Notes: generated from the letters alone by a model not told the origin. A DNA stretch of 64,000 nt from Tyto alba (GCF_018691265.1 NW_024881321.1:24649698-24713697); one strand, 5' to 3'. Positions 24,186 through 35,669 are shown, counted from the first letter of the stretch. Numbers and translations: made by a program.

Positions 24186-25022
24186 CAAAGCAAGAAGGCA
24201 GCCTGTGATTTCAGGAAAATAGATTTAAACTTCTTCAGAGTTCTGTTTGGGATCATATCCTATGGCATTCATCCCTGGAGAGAAAGAGTAGTCCAGGACA
24301 GAGGGATGATATTCAAAGATCATCTCCTCCAAGTTCAAGAAAGGCCCATCCTAACAAGTATGATATAAAGCAAAAGTGGAGGGAGATCCTAACTGAACTC
24401 AGACATAAAAAAGTAGTGTACGATAGGTGGAAGCAAGGTCAGGTTAGCCAGGAGGAGCCTAAAGTTACTGCCTGATATTGCTGGGATAGGATTAAGGAAA
24501 GACAAAAGTGACTTGCAGATGAACCTGGCAAGGGACCTGAAAGGCAGCAACGAAGGATTCTATGAGTACATAAAGTACTAAAACAAGACTAGGGAAGATA
24601 TGAGCCTGACATTGAATGGGGTAGGGGACCTGGTAAATATGGGGCTAGGTGAGGTACTCAATACTTTCTTTGCATCAGTCTTTACCATTAAAAGCAGCCT
24701 TCAGGAATCCAAGGCCACTGGATCTGGAACAAGGAATACTTACCCTCTGTAGACAAGAACTAGGTGAAGAAGCATTTCAACAAACTTGACACACATAAGT
24801 CCATGGGATCTGATGGATTGCAACCATAAATGCTGAGGGAACAGGCTGATGTTCCTGCAAGGCCATTCTTAGTTATCTTGGAATAGTGATGGTGACTGGC
24901 AGATATTCAAAATAAAGTTGGGCACAGCCCAGGACAATCTGCTCTAGCTGACTGTGCTCGGAGCAAAGGAGTTGAACTTGATGATCTCAATCCATCCCTC
25001 CCAACTGAAGTTATTCTGTTAA
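24186..25022 (+). mobile_element. CR1 block 2, with RT domain deleted
   Basis: The sequence resumes CR1 ORF2 at the DFRKIDLNFFRVLFG motif, then IFKDHLLQVQE and WREILTELRHKK, on to the HKSMGSDGL-like motif near 24,800. Around 24,885-24,897 it jumps to the 3' UTR (CAGATATTCAAAATAAAGTT, TGAACTTGATGATCTCAATC) and stops near 25,022. The whole reverse-transcriptase core is missing. Confidence 0.78.
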
Positions 25023-25025
25023 CAT

Positions 25026-25305
25026 CTCCAGAGATAGAGACTACACAACTTCTTTGGAAATCTGCTCCAGGGTTTGCCCATTCCATGCTAAAAGTGGTTT
25101 TCTATGTTTAAATGAAATTTCTTGCATGTCACCTTGTGCTCATTGCCTCTCCTCCTGTCAGTGGGCACTACTGAGTACAGTCTGGCTTCCTCGTCTTCAT
25201 ACGTTCCCATCAACAATTTTTACACATTGGTAAAGTCTCCCTTGATCAGTCCCTTCTCCAGACTGAACAGTCACATCTCTCTCAGCCTTTCCTTATATGA
25301 AAGAC
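25026..25305 (-). mobile_element. CR1 3' region (minus), part of an interrupted copy
   Basis: The plus strand shows the complement of CR1 3' sequence: ACACAACTTCTTTGGAAATC, TGCTCATTGCCTCTCCTCCT, TCAGTGGGCACTACTGAGTA, TCTCTCAGCCTTTCCTTATA. Read on the minus strand the end is KERLRE-type ORF2 C-terminus. The next upstream ORF2 residues appear at 27,631-27,815, so the two pieces were probably one copy before later insertions. Confidence 0.75.
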
Positions 25306-25446
25306 CACAGAAACACAATGGTTGAGGTTGGAAGGGACCTCTGCAGGTCATTTGGTCCAAGCCCAGCTCTTAGCTGCCCAAGGCCATGTTCAGACAGCTT
25401 TTGAATCTCACCAAGGATAGATTCTACAGCCTTTCTGGGCAACCTG
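25306..25446 (-). mobile_element. CR1 3' end fragment (minus), separate insertion
   Basis: It starts at a fresh CR1 3' terminus (ACAATGGTTGAGGTTGGAAG, GGACCTCTGCAGGTCATTTG) and runs to TCTGGGCAACCTGTTGAAGT, where it is 5'-truncated. It lies immediately after another CR1's sequence, so it is a second, later insertion. Confidence 0.8.
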
Positions 25447-25556
25447 TTGAAGTGAAGGGCATCACAGACTGTTGTTGCTGTGTCTCATATTGCTGAATAC
25501 CACTTGCGCCTTGAAGAAGTTGTATGTCAGCCACTGGGGGGTTACATAACTAGTCT
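25447..25556. other. Unassigned piece between CR1 and LTR
   Basis: About 110 bp not recognised as CR1 or LTR. With 27,490-27,630 it would form one roughly 250-bp pre-insertion segment. Confidence 0.35.
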
Positions 25557-27489
25557 TGTGGTTTGAGCCCAGAAGACAATTGCAGCTATTCACTCACTCC
25601 TTCGCCCTCAGGGATGGGGAGGAGAAAATAAAACAAAAAGCTCAGGGATCGAGACAAGGACAAGGAGGAATGACTCAGCAACCATAGCCACGGGAAAAAG
25701 ACTTGATTTGGGGAAAAAAAAAATCAATTTGATTTGAAAACTACCACCACCAACATTAATTTACCAATCAAATCAGAATAGGATAATGAGAAATATAAAT
25801 ACACCTAAAAAACACCTTCTCCCCCCAACTCCCTTCTTTCTGGGCTTAGCTTTGCTCCCAATTTCTCTGTCTCCTCCACACCAGCAGCCCAGCAGGGTAG
25901 GGAATGGAGGGTGTGGTCATTTTGTCACCTGTTATTTCTGCTGGTCCTTCCTCCTCAGGTGGAAGACTCCTCACACTCTTCCCTTGTTTCAGCATGGGGT
26001 CCCTTCTAGCGGAGACAGTCCTCCATGAACTTTCTGCTACATGAGTCCTTCCCACTGGCAGCAGCTCTTCACAAACTGCTCCAGCATGGGTCCTTGTCAT
26101 GGGCTGCAGTCTTCCCAGCAACCGACTTCTTCAGCACAGGCTTCCCTCAGAGTCCTGGCTTCTTTGCATGCAGCCACCTGCTCCAATGTGGGGTCCTCCA
26201 CAGGCTGCAGATGGCTGTCTGCTCCACCATGGACCTCCATGGACTGCAGGGGGACAGTCTGCCCTCTTACCATAGGCTGCAGGGGAGTATCTGCTCTGGC
26301 GCTACTCCCCACCCTGCCCCCTTCCTTTCTTCAGCTGACCTCGGTGTTTGCATAGTTATCTCCCTCACAACTTTAACTCGTCCTGCCAGGTTCCTCTTCT
26401 TAAATATGTTATCACAGAGGTGCAGCCACCACTGTAAACTGGCTTGCTCTTGGCCAGAGATGGGCTCAACTTGGAGCTGGGGGAGCTTTTAGAATCTTCC
26501 CATAAGAGCCACCTCTGTAGCCCCTTGTTGGAAGTGTGGGAAAAGCAAAACGGTGAAGAAACTGCAAACCATACATTTCCTTAACACATGGCTCCCAGAA
26601 CAAACACAGGACAGAATGAAGATCTGGTGATTTGTGTTTTCATGGCACCAAGGAGGAATGTGAAGCAAAATGGAGGCTGCGCAGTTGTGTTCTTCCACTT
26701 TTCTCAAGGATGTTTTGACACAACTATGTAGATTTATCTCCTGCTCTTCCACTTTTCCCAAAGGATGTTTTGCACAACTCTGCAGACATTATGTTGCCTG
26801 CTTCTTCTTTTCCCACAACAGCTTCCTGTTTTTCCCACAACAAATGCATGCACATTGCACCAAGGAATGTGCTGTGTCATTACTCAAGAAACAATGGATT
26901 GACCACAGTCCGACCGACTCACACATACACATCTAGATAAATACTACCCCGAGTTTGTATTCAACTTGGAGGGATGATAATGTGACACCAAATTGGAGGG
27001 ACAGACTGATGGGTTTGTGCTCCTAACCCTCCCCAGAAGGGACACCTTTTTGTAATATTTATGACCTCATCCATACTGAGTGATTACCTGGGAATTAAGT
27101 GTATGATTGCAATTGTTTTTGTATGTAGTGCTATATAGCCAACCTGCAGTTTGTGCATTTATCGTAGGCAATCTGAAGAATCTGTAAATGTCTCATAGGA
27201 ATAAACTGTACTATTCGTGAACCTGACTGCTTCTCTTGAATGCAACCAGACCTACAAACATGGGCTGTTTGTGCATCTGGTGTCAGGCCTACAGCCACAG
27301 CAATAATTGGCATACCTATTAAGAGGTAAATCCAGTGGTCCCTAGTCCCTCTAATCTCTGAGGACTGGCTAGAACACAAGGGGATTTATCGCTTACCAAA
27401 TTAATTCTTCACCTTAAATGCAACACCCCCTCCTCCCCACTACTGAAACCCCACCACACACAAACCCAACACAATTAGTTAGAATGCCA
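25557..27489 (-). mobile_element. Long LTR (minus), interrupted by a nested LTR
   Basis: The plus-strand left end TGTGGTTTGAGCCC is the complement of a family end near GGCTCAAACCACA. It continues through GGATGGGGAGGAGAAAATAA, AATCAAATCAGAATAGGATA and the TGCAG/CCATGG minisatellite at about 26,020-26,300, to a TTAAATATGTTATCAC promoter block near 26,400. At 26,526 another LTR intervenes. The right end resumes at about 27,426 and runs to 27,489. AGTCTTGT is present at both outer junctions (25,552-25,559 and 27,489-27,496), consistent with a 5-bp TSD offset by one base. Without the insert the LTR is roughly 1.03 kb. The open frames within it are repeat-driven. Confidence 0.78.
26526..27425 (+). 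mobile_element. Solo LTR (900 bp) nested in the minus LTR, 6-bp TSD
   Basis: It begins TGTTGGAAGTG and ends TGCAACA. It is flanked by GCCCCT (26,520-26,525) and CCCCCT (27,426-27,431). A TATATA box at 27,132-27,137 precedes an AATAAA at 27,200-27,205 by only about 65 bp, giving a long U3, a short R and a U5 of about 200 bp. A 6-bp TSD with a short R is what alpha/beta-type (class II) retroviral LTRs show. The assignment to class II is inference. Confidence 0.68.
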
Positions 27490-27630
27490 GTCTTGTTTCT
27501 TATTGGAATTAACCAGAAAAATCACTCCACCAAGAAGGTCCAGGCATCACCACCCATGGAAAGAGCTCTCAATCTGACAATCATGTCTATACCCAGGCTA
27601 GGTGAGATTTCCCATGGTGCTCCAATCACT
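27490..27630. other. Unassigned piece to the right of the LTR
   Basis: This belongs with 25,447-25,556 if the LTR insertion is removed. It was not recognised. Confidence 0.35.
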
Positions 27631-27815
27631 TAATCATCTTTGTGTCCTTCTTCTGGATTTTTCCAGTAAACCCACATATTTCTTGTACTCGAGAAACCAG
27701 AGCTGTACACAGCACTCCACCTGTGACCTCAGCAGTGCTGAGAAGGGAAAGATCACTTCCCTTAACCTACTGGAATTAAATTTACTGCATGATATTGTTC
27801 CTGAATTGGAAAGAA
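27631..27815 (-). mobile_element. CR1 ORF2 C-terminal fragment (minus)
   Basis: The minus translation gives LLRSQVECCVQLWFLEYKK and GLLEKSRRR, the CR1 LVRPHLEYCVQLW...LLERVQRR region. Sense and position match the upstream continuation of 25,026-25,305, from which it is separated by later insertions. Confidence 0.8.
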
Positions 27816-29365
27816 GTATTTTAAACTTTTTTTCGTATTTTAAGAATGGTGCTGTGAAATGAAGCACAAAACATGACCTCATTTATGAGGTTGCTTTGAA
27901 GATTAATTTAAAACCTAGCTTCCTAATCATATGAAAAATGAAAAGTGAGGGTTGTAGTTTTTACCTTTGGGTACAAATAAATACTCCTGCTGGCTTCTTA
28001 TCCAGTTAAAATACTGTATGCTGATAGTTCACTGGAACTCATGAAATTGTGTACTTCATAATCTATTCAGGTGAAATGAATTTCATTCTTTGCCAAATGC
28101 TAGCTACAGACTCACAGATATTTATTATTTAGGAAAACTAAAAAATTATATTAAACTATACTAGATAATACTAACAAATTAAACACAGCTGCTGCTACAT
28201 AAAAGTATTATAAATAGGTCATCAATATTATACAACATTTTTTGGTGTTTGGTTATATTTAAAAATTGTCATATGGTGAGGCTTACCTGAAAACATGCTC
28301 AGACAGATAAGATTTTTACTGCCCAATTCTAACTCATTAAATGATTCTGGTATGTGCTAACAAACAGACAAACAAATAAAACCAGCTAATTTTTTAGGGG
28401 TGAGAGTTTCTAAAAATTCTGGACTTCATCTGCTGTGCTCTAATGTTTTTGGTATACCTGGGTAAGAAACAAAGGAGAGAGAAGCTTACTAAATTTATTT
28501 CCTCTAACACATTGGAGGCAGGAGTCAGAAAATGGTAATACACTATTGGCTGCTAACTGGCTTTAGATGTCAAGAAAGTAAGAGACCTTGGCCTGGGGTG
28601 ACATGGCCAACAAGGCTATTATCCATCTATACTGAATATCTAAGTCAGAAAGTGATCATTTTACTCTGACAAATCAGTTCAATTTCTTGTTTCCCTAAAA
28701 AAATAAAAAAAAAAAGCCAAATGATTGTTAACAAAATTAACAAATTTTCATTTATTTAAATTCAGAGTGCAGTGAAATTTTGTGTAAACAATTTGAAACA
28801 ACAATTTACAGCATAAATTTTACTGAAAGAGCAAATTATATACAACAACTACAACAACAGAAGATAGAAGAAAGTTCACAAAATAAATGTGACATGCAAG
28901 CCTTCCAACAGAACTAAGTATTTATATAGTCTACGGGTTAAGTAAGTAGCTTAAGATTCTTAGTCACTGGTAAAAGTCTAGTATGTTTTAAGGTGCCTAA
29001 ATCTGAGTTTAAAGGAAGTTATCACATAAAGAAAGAATGAATAATGCATGTCTTTATATGGCCTTGTGTCCCCAAGGAATGGCTGTCTAAACCTGGAGCA
29101 GAACTGCTGGAGCACAAGATGGATACAGTAATTGTATAAATCTGTACCTTTTGCCTAGTAGAGCTGGCAACAGAGAAAAGAGTATGGAAAAGAGAACAGA
29201 CTGATACGGAAGAAAGCATAATCAGTATTTTGAAAAATGAGATGATAATCTTAAATATCAATAAAAAAAAAGGAAGTAAACCTAGTTATGAGCAGTATCA
29301 ATCAAAATAGTTATGCAGTTTTTGTAATCTCAATATGCTACACAGAATAAATCTAAAGAAAAAGA
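27816..29365. other. Intergenic sequence, nothing recognised
   Basis: Mostly AT-rich unique DNA. The right end may be 3' flank or UTR of the candidate minus-strand exons at 29,403-29,769. Confidence 0.5.
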
Positions 29366-29371
29366 TTTATT
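29366..29371 (-). terminator. Poly(A) signal AATAAA after the candidate last exon
   Basis: TTTATT on the plus strand is AATAAA on the minus strand, 32 bp past the TAA stop at 29,403-29,405. It is a canonical hexamer, but such hexamers are common in AT-rich DNA. Confidence 0.4.
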
Positions 29372-29402
29372 TAAGCAGATGCGGCTGAGAAAGCAGTGAT
29401 TT

Positions 29403-29769
29403 TTATGTATTAGTAACTGGATGATGCTCATACCGTTGTTTCAGGATCAATTTTGCATATCTTGGTTCTTTAAATAATTCTTCCTGAAAAGATAAAAAAC
29501 ATAGTTTGTTTGTTTCGTTGTTTGTTTTTTTTTTTTTTTCACCACATTCAGGAGCACTACAGCTCCCAGCAGTGAGACAGCAGCATTAGTGTGAGCATTC
29601 CACGCATATTCAAAATTCTCAGCATTCTCAAACTCGTAAGTAGCCTGGAGAAGGGGAAGATGGAAGAAATATTTCCTCCTTAGGTTGGCTCTCCGAGAAG
29701 AAAAGGCAGAGAGTGTAGTTACTAACCCATTCCAGTAGGTGCCCCCAGAGTACACAGACGATGACCATG
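29403..29769 (-). CDS. Candidate 3'-terminal exons of an unrecognised membrane-protein gene
   Basis: Three minus-strand segments can be spliced into one frame. Exon A is 29,727-29,769 (43 nt, encoding MVIVCVLWGHLLEW after one leading base). Exon B is 29,543-29,644 (102 nt, 34 codons, from ATYEFENAENF to LLGAVVLLNV). Exon C is 29,403-29,483 (26 codons then TAA, ending in RYEHHPVTNT). Acceptors before B and C have strong pyrimidine tracts (CTTCCCCTTCTCCAG and TTTTTTATCTTTTCAG). Both joints are phase 0. Exon A and the end of B look like membrane helices, and C is a basic tail. Exon B is richer in GC and CpG than its surroundings. Concerns: the B-C intron is only 59 nt, its donor (GTGAAA) is weak and runs into an A tract, no upstream exons were found, and I do not recognise the protein. 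It could be a real gene end, a decayed pseudogene or chance. Confidence 0.35.
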
Positions 29770-32700
29770 CTGAGTACAAATGCCAAACTACTCTCAAGAT
29801 TTACGACTTTATCGTGCCATAGATTAGTGTTGCATAATACAGCAAGACAAAAATCTTAATCCAATTCCCACAGGTAATAAGCAGCAGCTTGGGGACTACA
29901 TAAGATGAGTAATGTGATGTATAACACAACTGTAGAAATGAGAACTTATTTCTACTTAGTTAAATTTGGCTCTCAAAACGCTAGCTGCAAAATGTTTTGA
30001 GAGAACGTTTTTTCCCTTCTATTTTTTAGTAAGCGTGCTTCAAGCTCAAGAACTTGTTACAATTACACTATACCAAGTACATAAATAGTTTTATGAGCAA
30101 TGGATCTAATAGTTTCTTATGTCCAAGCATCGGTTGGCTGGCTTTTCATTGTTGTTGCTCTTTAATTTGTTTTGTTTTGTTTTAAGGTAATTATAGTAAT
30201 ATTCTAAATATTAATGTTGTCTTTACTCAAGATTGTTTTAACATTGTCATGCATACTGTGATGCTCAGCAGGACTAATTGGATTATAGGGCAAAAAAATA
30301 TTCAAAAAACTTATTTATGCACAATAGCTTGTATCTTCTCTAACAGCTACCAACTTCTGTGACACTCCTGAGAAGCTAATGCTCTCAGAGAGCCTTCAGT
30401 CACTCATAGTTCTGCTTGGAATGAGAAAAAAATGATTCAGAGATTACTGATGAGAGAACAAACACAGATAAAATAATCATTAAAATTTGTTTTCCTTGGG
30501 AACACACTTAAGTAAACAAAACCCACTGTCTTTAACATAGATTGCAGTCAACGCTTGCTAGAAGATGCATACATTTTGAATAAACTTAATATATAAGGTC
30601 TATTAAGGCTTAATTCTATGATGGAAAATGTATTCTCAAATAATAATATCCTATAATTAGTTCCTCTAGGAAATACTTTTATGACATAAAGATGAGGCTG
30701 TACTAAACAAAGTAGCAGTCTTAAGCACAAGAATATCTTTTTGATGTTTCTTTAGCCAGTTAAGCTAATGAAAGCCATAGATCATTAGCAACTGATTTAA
30801 GAACTTGAAAAAATAACAGAAGTCTGTGTTAGATTTCAACTATCAACAATAACTACAATTAAATAAAATCTAATTAACTGAAAATTTGAAAACCTAATTT
30901 GAATAGTTGGTGAGGGTAGAGTTTTTATATATTTATTGCCGTGAGTTATTTTCATACAAATTTAGATCTTGGTTTGGAGGTGGGAGAATCAATATACAAA
31001 TTGTGTGATATAAAAAAAAAAAAATAAAAAATATGAGAAGCAGCAGAGGCAAATATTTCTTCTATTAGCCATAGTCATGAAATGATTTGAGCTAGAAGGG
31101 ACAGAAATGGTGTTGGAACAGATGTTCTCATTCATAAAAAGAGTTTTTGAAGCTCAGAGAAATTAAAAGGCTTAAAATTAGCTTATTCAGTTATTCTATA
31201 CACTGAAAAAGATCCATTTATCAAACTCTTCCCTTTCCATCCTTCATTCCTGCCTCCTATTCCAAATACCTACAACAAAAGTTTTAATTTTAATGAATAA
31301 ATCATAGCTTTCAAGAAAGCCTGAATCACAGTATCAACCTACTTAAATTTAACACTATTTCTTTTGATAACCAAGTAATCTTTACCAAAACCAGAGACAA
31401 GATGGACTGTTGAGGAGAAGCATAACACATTACACACTGTGTCAGAAGGGGAAATTCTAAAGGTAAAAAGAAAAAAAAATAGAATCAGTAGTGGTTTAAA
31501 AAAGAAAGAATGATGGCATTATTTTAGCTGTCTGTGCATCTCTTCTAATATCATCTCCACTGAATATGTTCACAGAAAACAGGTGATCCTCCAGATGTAC
31601 AGATAAATATTAGATAGGAAATGTCTTGATGATTAAAACCAGAGAGATAAACAACATATATAATAAAAGTATACTGAGTATTCACACACATTCAAGAAGA
31701 GTCTGAGTCAAAACAAAAAACAAAGTGTCAGCTCTTATCTCATTGGAGATTTCCACTATTAAGGAAAATGTCATATTTTTTTGTATATATATTGCTAACA
31801 GAGATAAAACTGGTGGAGCTGTAGAACACAGTGCTGATGAATCAGTAAGTGACACAGTTCCTTTTACATCCTTTTTGAAGACAAATATTGCAGTGCCTTA
31901 AACTGAATGTGTAAGATATGCTGCTCGAGGAACAAAAAGCAGTCAGAAATACTCATCTGTAAAAAAGCCACAAATCATGGTTATGACTTAAGGCACTGGT
32001 GGTTGCCCTTACCACAATGACAATTATTAAATATTTGAATGAATGAAAAAATATATCTTTAAAATATCACACATTTCTACTTGACTGTTCCACAGGCTGC
32101 TGCTAGCTTGTTTTTCCCTCTTGGAGAATGATTTACTGGCTGGTCATAGCTATTTAAAACATTTTCCGTAATGTTTTCACACTTGCATTCTGAGCCTTTT
32201 AGTGGGAAGTGCAGTGCTTGTGCAATAGTGTCCAGACTAGGAAAGTTCCTTTCTCTAAGTCTTATAATTAATTACAGTGACTGAAACTTGAACAATTTAT
32301 CTTAGGGTATTTGCTCAATCTTGATGGTTTCATTCTGTCTACATACAACAGAGAAGATTAATTTACTGCACCAAACTGGCTTCAGAGATTTTTTTTTATT
32401 TAATATTGTGTTGCTCCAATGGAAATGGGAGTAAAATACCCTAGCTAATACAGGATACAGGAGGCACAAAACTCAGGATATTGAGCAACATATAATTTAT
32501 TTTATACTTATCTGAAACTGTCACAGAAAATCTATTTTTGCACATAAGGCTGAAATGTGTGCAGGTGAACATAAACGTATTTTGTAAATTAGAGGGATCT
32601 AGATAAACAAACAGATCAACAGATTAAAATATAACAGTCAGAATATTCTAATTTAAAATAAAAATATCTGACTGTGAGAGATATACTTGTCTGAAGGTAG

Positions 32701-34330
32701 CAAATTCATGAGTCTATTGTTTTTACATTTATAGTACCATAGTATCTTTAAAAGTCTTTTCTGTTATTAATAGTCTACTTAGTTTATTACATGCTGCTTT
32801 CATTTGCTTAAATTACAGAGTATATGTAAAGAGAGAGTTACTGACATTCGGTATAAACCAAAATCCCCAAAATTAAATGAACAAGTGAAAGAATTAAGGA
32901 ATGCTTTTATAAATTTCATATGGTCAATACTGTGGTATTGACAAGTGTCCATACCAAATACTACGTTCATAATAATGCAGAATTATACAGGTATACATAT
33001 GGAATAATACGCATATTAAATTGTTAAAAAAATAGAAAAAAAAAATAAAGAACGGCACACAAATACTGTTAGGAAAGTTTGAAATGATATAGCATTTCCA
33101 GAGAGAGAAATCTTGACGAAAGTAGGCAAATCTAATGGGGTGATGTGATAAATTAGTCAAATGTAGCTGATGACAGTTCCCTTGATGGAGCAAAGAAAAG
33201 AAAACCAGTCACCTTTCAGAACATGGGGGCTATATTCTGATTCTAAGTGACCTTGAATGGAATTCAGTGATCTTTATTTGGATGAGGCTGAACGTGATTT
33301 CTTAGGACACCTCTGCACAGCAGAATAAAGGTGTTACTCAGAGTTAGTAGAATATTTCTAGGTTTCTCAATATCAACAACAATTAAGATGTTTTAATATT
33401 TATAGATATATTGAGATCAATCAAATTCTTCACAATTCAGGATTTTTCTTCAGATTTTTATTATATGACAGTGGTGATAACCAATTCTTTGGGCAAGACT
33501 GGTATTATGTTCTCTCTGCAAGTACATGGACAATAGCAGTTTCATATTTCTTTACATTTCTCCAGTGATCTAATTGTTTCTAGAATAATCAACACTGATC
33601 AAAACATTCTTTATTTGGATTTTATGCATTCTTATTCTCTCTGACAGGACAATAGCCAGTCAATAAACTTTTCATTTTCTAGACACCACCACTTGTTCTG
33701 TATAATATATACAACACATTTATACATGTTTCTTATAGTTAAAGTTCTGTAGGGTTACTCATAAGTTTTAAAGTAAGTATGCACTCTATAATTGCTACAT
33801 CATGGCCTTTTCAGTGACTAAGAAACAAGGTAGTTGGATCTTGTGTGTTCTGTAGTTCATTTCCATAGGAATAGTCTATACTGTAACAGAGATGGCAAAA
33901 AATATGGTTATTTCACATGAGAACTAAGAAGCAAGGTATGGAGGAGCTTGTATATATTCCTATTCTATTTCTTTTCTAACGGTAATTAGAAGGTGAGAAG
34001 TCTAAGTATAGATTAAAAATAGACATCATAGACCTTAGAATTTAACTAAATGTGCCATTTCAGTAAACATTTATAAAATCTGCTGACAAGAGAAATGATC
34101 AGATAAATAAAATAAAAATTGATAAATTGTTAACTGGGGAGATGGAATTAATCTGACTGCACTTGTTTTCATTCTTTCCCAACTTGCTTCTCAAAATCGT
34201 AATGCCAGGAAGTGGCTTAAGTAAACAGAGAAAGCTTATAAATAGTTGTAAAAATATTATACTTGATTATTTCTTATTCCTCAGCACGAGAAAGAACAAA
34301 TTGATGTCCTGACATCTAAACATGTCTTGG
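29770..34330. other. Intergenic or intronic sequence
   Basis: AT-rich with no convincing exon or young repeat. If the exons at 29.4-29.8 kb are real, this would be upstream intron. A MIR-like remnant is listed at 31,085-31,180. Confidence 0.5.
31085..31180 (+). repeat. Possible ancient SINE remnant (MIR-like)
   Basis: GATTTGAGCTAGAAGGGACA followed by ...TTTTTGAAGCTCAGAGAAAT and TAAAAGG resembles old tetrapod repeats containing ...GAAACTGAGGCTCAGAGAGGTTAAG. Short, diverged, by eye only. Confidence 0.3.
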
Positions 34331-34920
34331 TGTCCTGGTTTGGGCTGGAATAGAGTTAATGTTCTTTTTTGGTAACTAGAATAGTGCTGTGTTTTAGATT
34401 CAGCATTGGGTTTGGTATGAGAATAATGCTGATAGCACACTGATGTTTTCAGCTGATACTGAGATTTCAAGGACTCTCCAACTGCCCATGTCCTTCCCAT
34501 GTGCAAGTGCACAAGAAACAGGGAGGGAGCACGACCAGAGCACCAGACCCAAACTGGCCAATGAAATATTCTATATCATGTAACATCATGCCCACTATAT
34601 AGAGGAGGGGTGGTCGGGAAGGGGGGCTCTCTCACTCTCTCGCTTCTGGGATTGCAATTGCTGGATCTTGGTATTTCAGGATCTCTGGGAACTGGATGGG
34701 TATTGGTCAACGGGTCGTGAGCAATTGCACTGTGCATTGTCTGTTTATATTTTCTATTGCTGTCATTGTTTTCATATTATTACCATTATTAAACTGTTGC
34801 TATCTCAATCAGTGAGTCTCCCTCTACCCCTCCAATTCCCTCCCCCATTCCCAGGTTGAGGGGGAGGGTGGGTGAGTGACTGCAAGGTGGTTGGTTGCCA
34901 ACCAGGCTCAAATCACAACA
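34331..34920 (+). mobile_element. Solo LTR (590 bp) with perfect TSD CTTGG
   Basis: It starts TGTCCTGGTTTGGGCTGG, ends CTCAAATCACAACA, and is flanked by CTTGG at 34,326-34,330 and 34,921-34,925. It has a TATATAG promoter box near 34,595 and an ATTAAA poly(A)-type signal at 34,788-34,793. This is the best-preserved copy of its LTR family in the window and a reference for those at 1,999, 19,386 and 23,205. No viral genes are attached. Confidence 0.88.
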
Positions 34921-34925
34921 CTTGG

Positions 34926-35664
34926 TGAGAAAGGACAAGATATTTTTTTGTGTGAACTCAGATGTGATATAGTGAACATTAAGCTTATTGGGTTTACATG
35001 ACAAAGTTTTGATAGCAGATGGCTACAGGAGTAGCTTCTGTGAGAAGTGGCCAGAAGCTGCCCCCATGTCTGACAGAGCCATTGCCAGCTGGCTCCAAAA
35101 TAGACCCACTGCTGGTCAAAACTGAACAAAACAATGATGTTGGTGGCACCTCCATGATAAGATGTTTAAGAAAGATTAAAACCTGCTGTGAAACAGAAAC
35201 TAGGAGAGAGGAGTGTGAAAATGTGAGAGAAATAGCCCTACAAACACCAAGGTCAGTGAAGAAGGAGGTGTTTCTGCCACTGACACAGAGATTCCCCTGC
35301 AGACCATGGTGAAGACCATGGTGATGCAGGTTATTCCCCTGCAGCTCATGGAGGTCCATGGTGGAGCAGAGAAATCAGGAATGAAGTTGAGCCCAATAAG
35401 AAGGGAAGGATGGGGAAAATGTTTTAATTTGCTTTAATTTTTATTTCTCATTATCCTACTCTGATTTGATTTGTAATAATTTAAATTAATTTCCCCAAGT
35501 CAAGTCTGGTTTTGCCCATGATAGCAGCTGATGACTGATCTTCCTGCTTTTATCTCTACCCACGAGCCTTTCATTGTAATTTCTCTCCCCTGTCTAGCTG
35601 AGGAGGGGGAGTAACAGAGCAGCTTGGAGGGCACCTGGCAACCAGCCAAGGTCAGCCCATCACA
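34926..35664 (+). mobile_element. Second solo LTR (739 bp) directly abutting the first
   Basis: It starts TGAGAAAGGACAAGATA and ends GGTCAGCCCATCACA. It is flanked by CTTGG (34,921-34,925, shared with the first LTR) and CTAGG (35,665-35,669). Family landmarks include AGTGAACATTAAGCTTATTG, AAGTGGCCAGAAGCTGCCCC, a short GCAG/CCATGG minisatellite at about 35,290-35,370, TTTGATTTGTAATAATTTAA and TGAGGAGGGGGAGTAACAGA. It is the same family as the LTRs at 25,557, 38,785, 45,847 and 57,358. Confidence 0.82.
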
Positions 35665-35669
35665 CTAGG

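Noticed and set aside
25846..26492. Several overlapping frames up to 155 codons
   Set aside because: All fall within the minus-strand LTR and its minisatellite.
33210..33360. Possible old amniote repeat (CTATATTCTGATTCTAAGTG ... GGTGTTACTCAGAGTTAG)
   Set aside because: Only scattered resemblance by eye. Too weak to annotate without a profile search.
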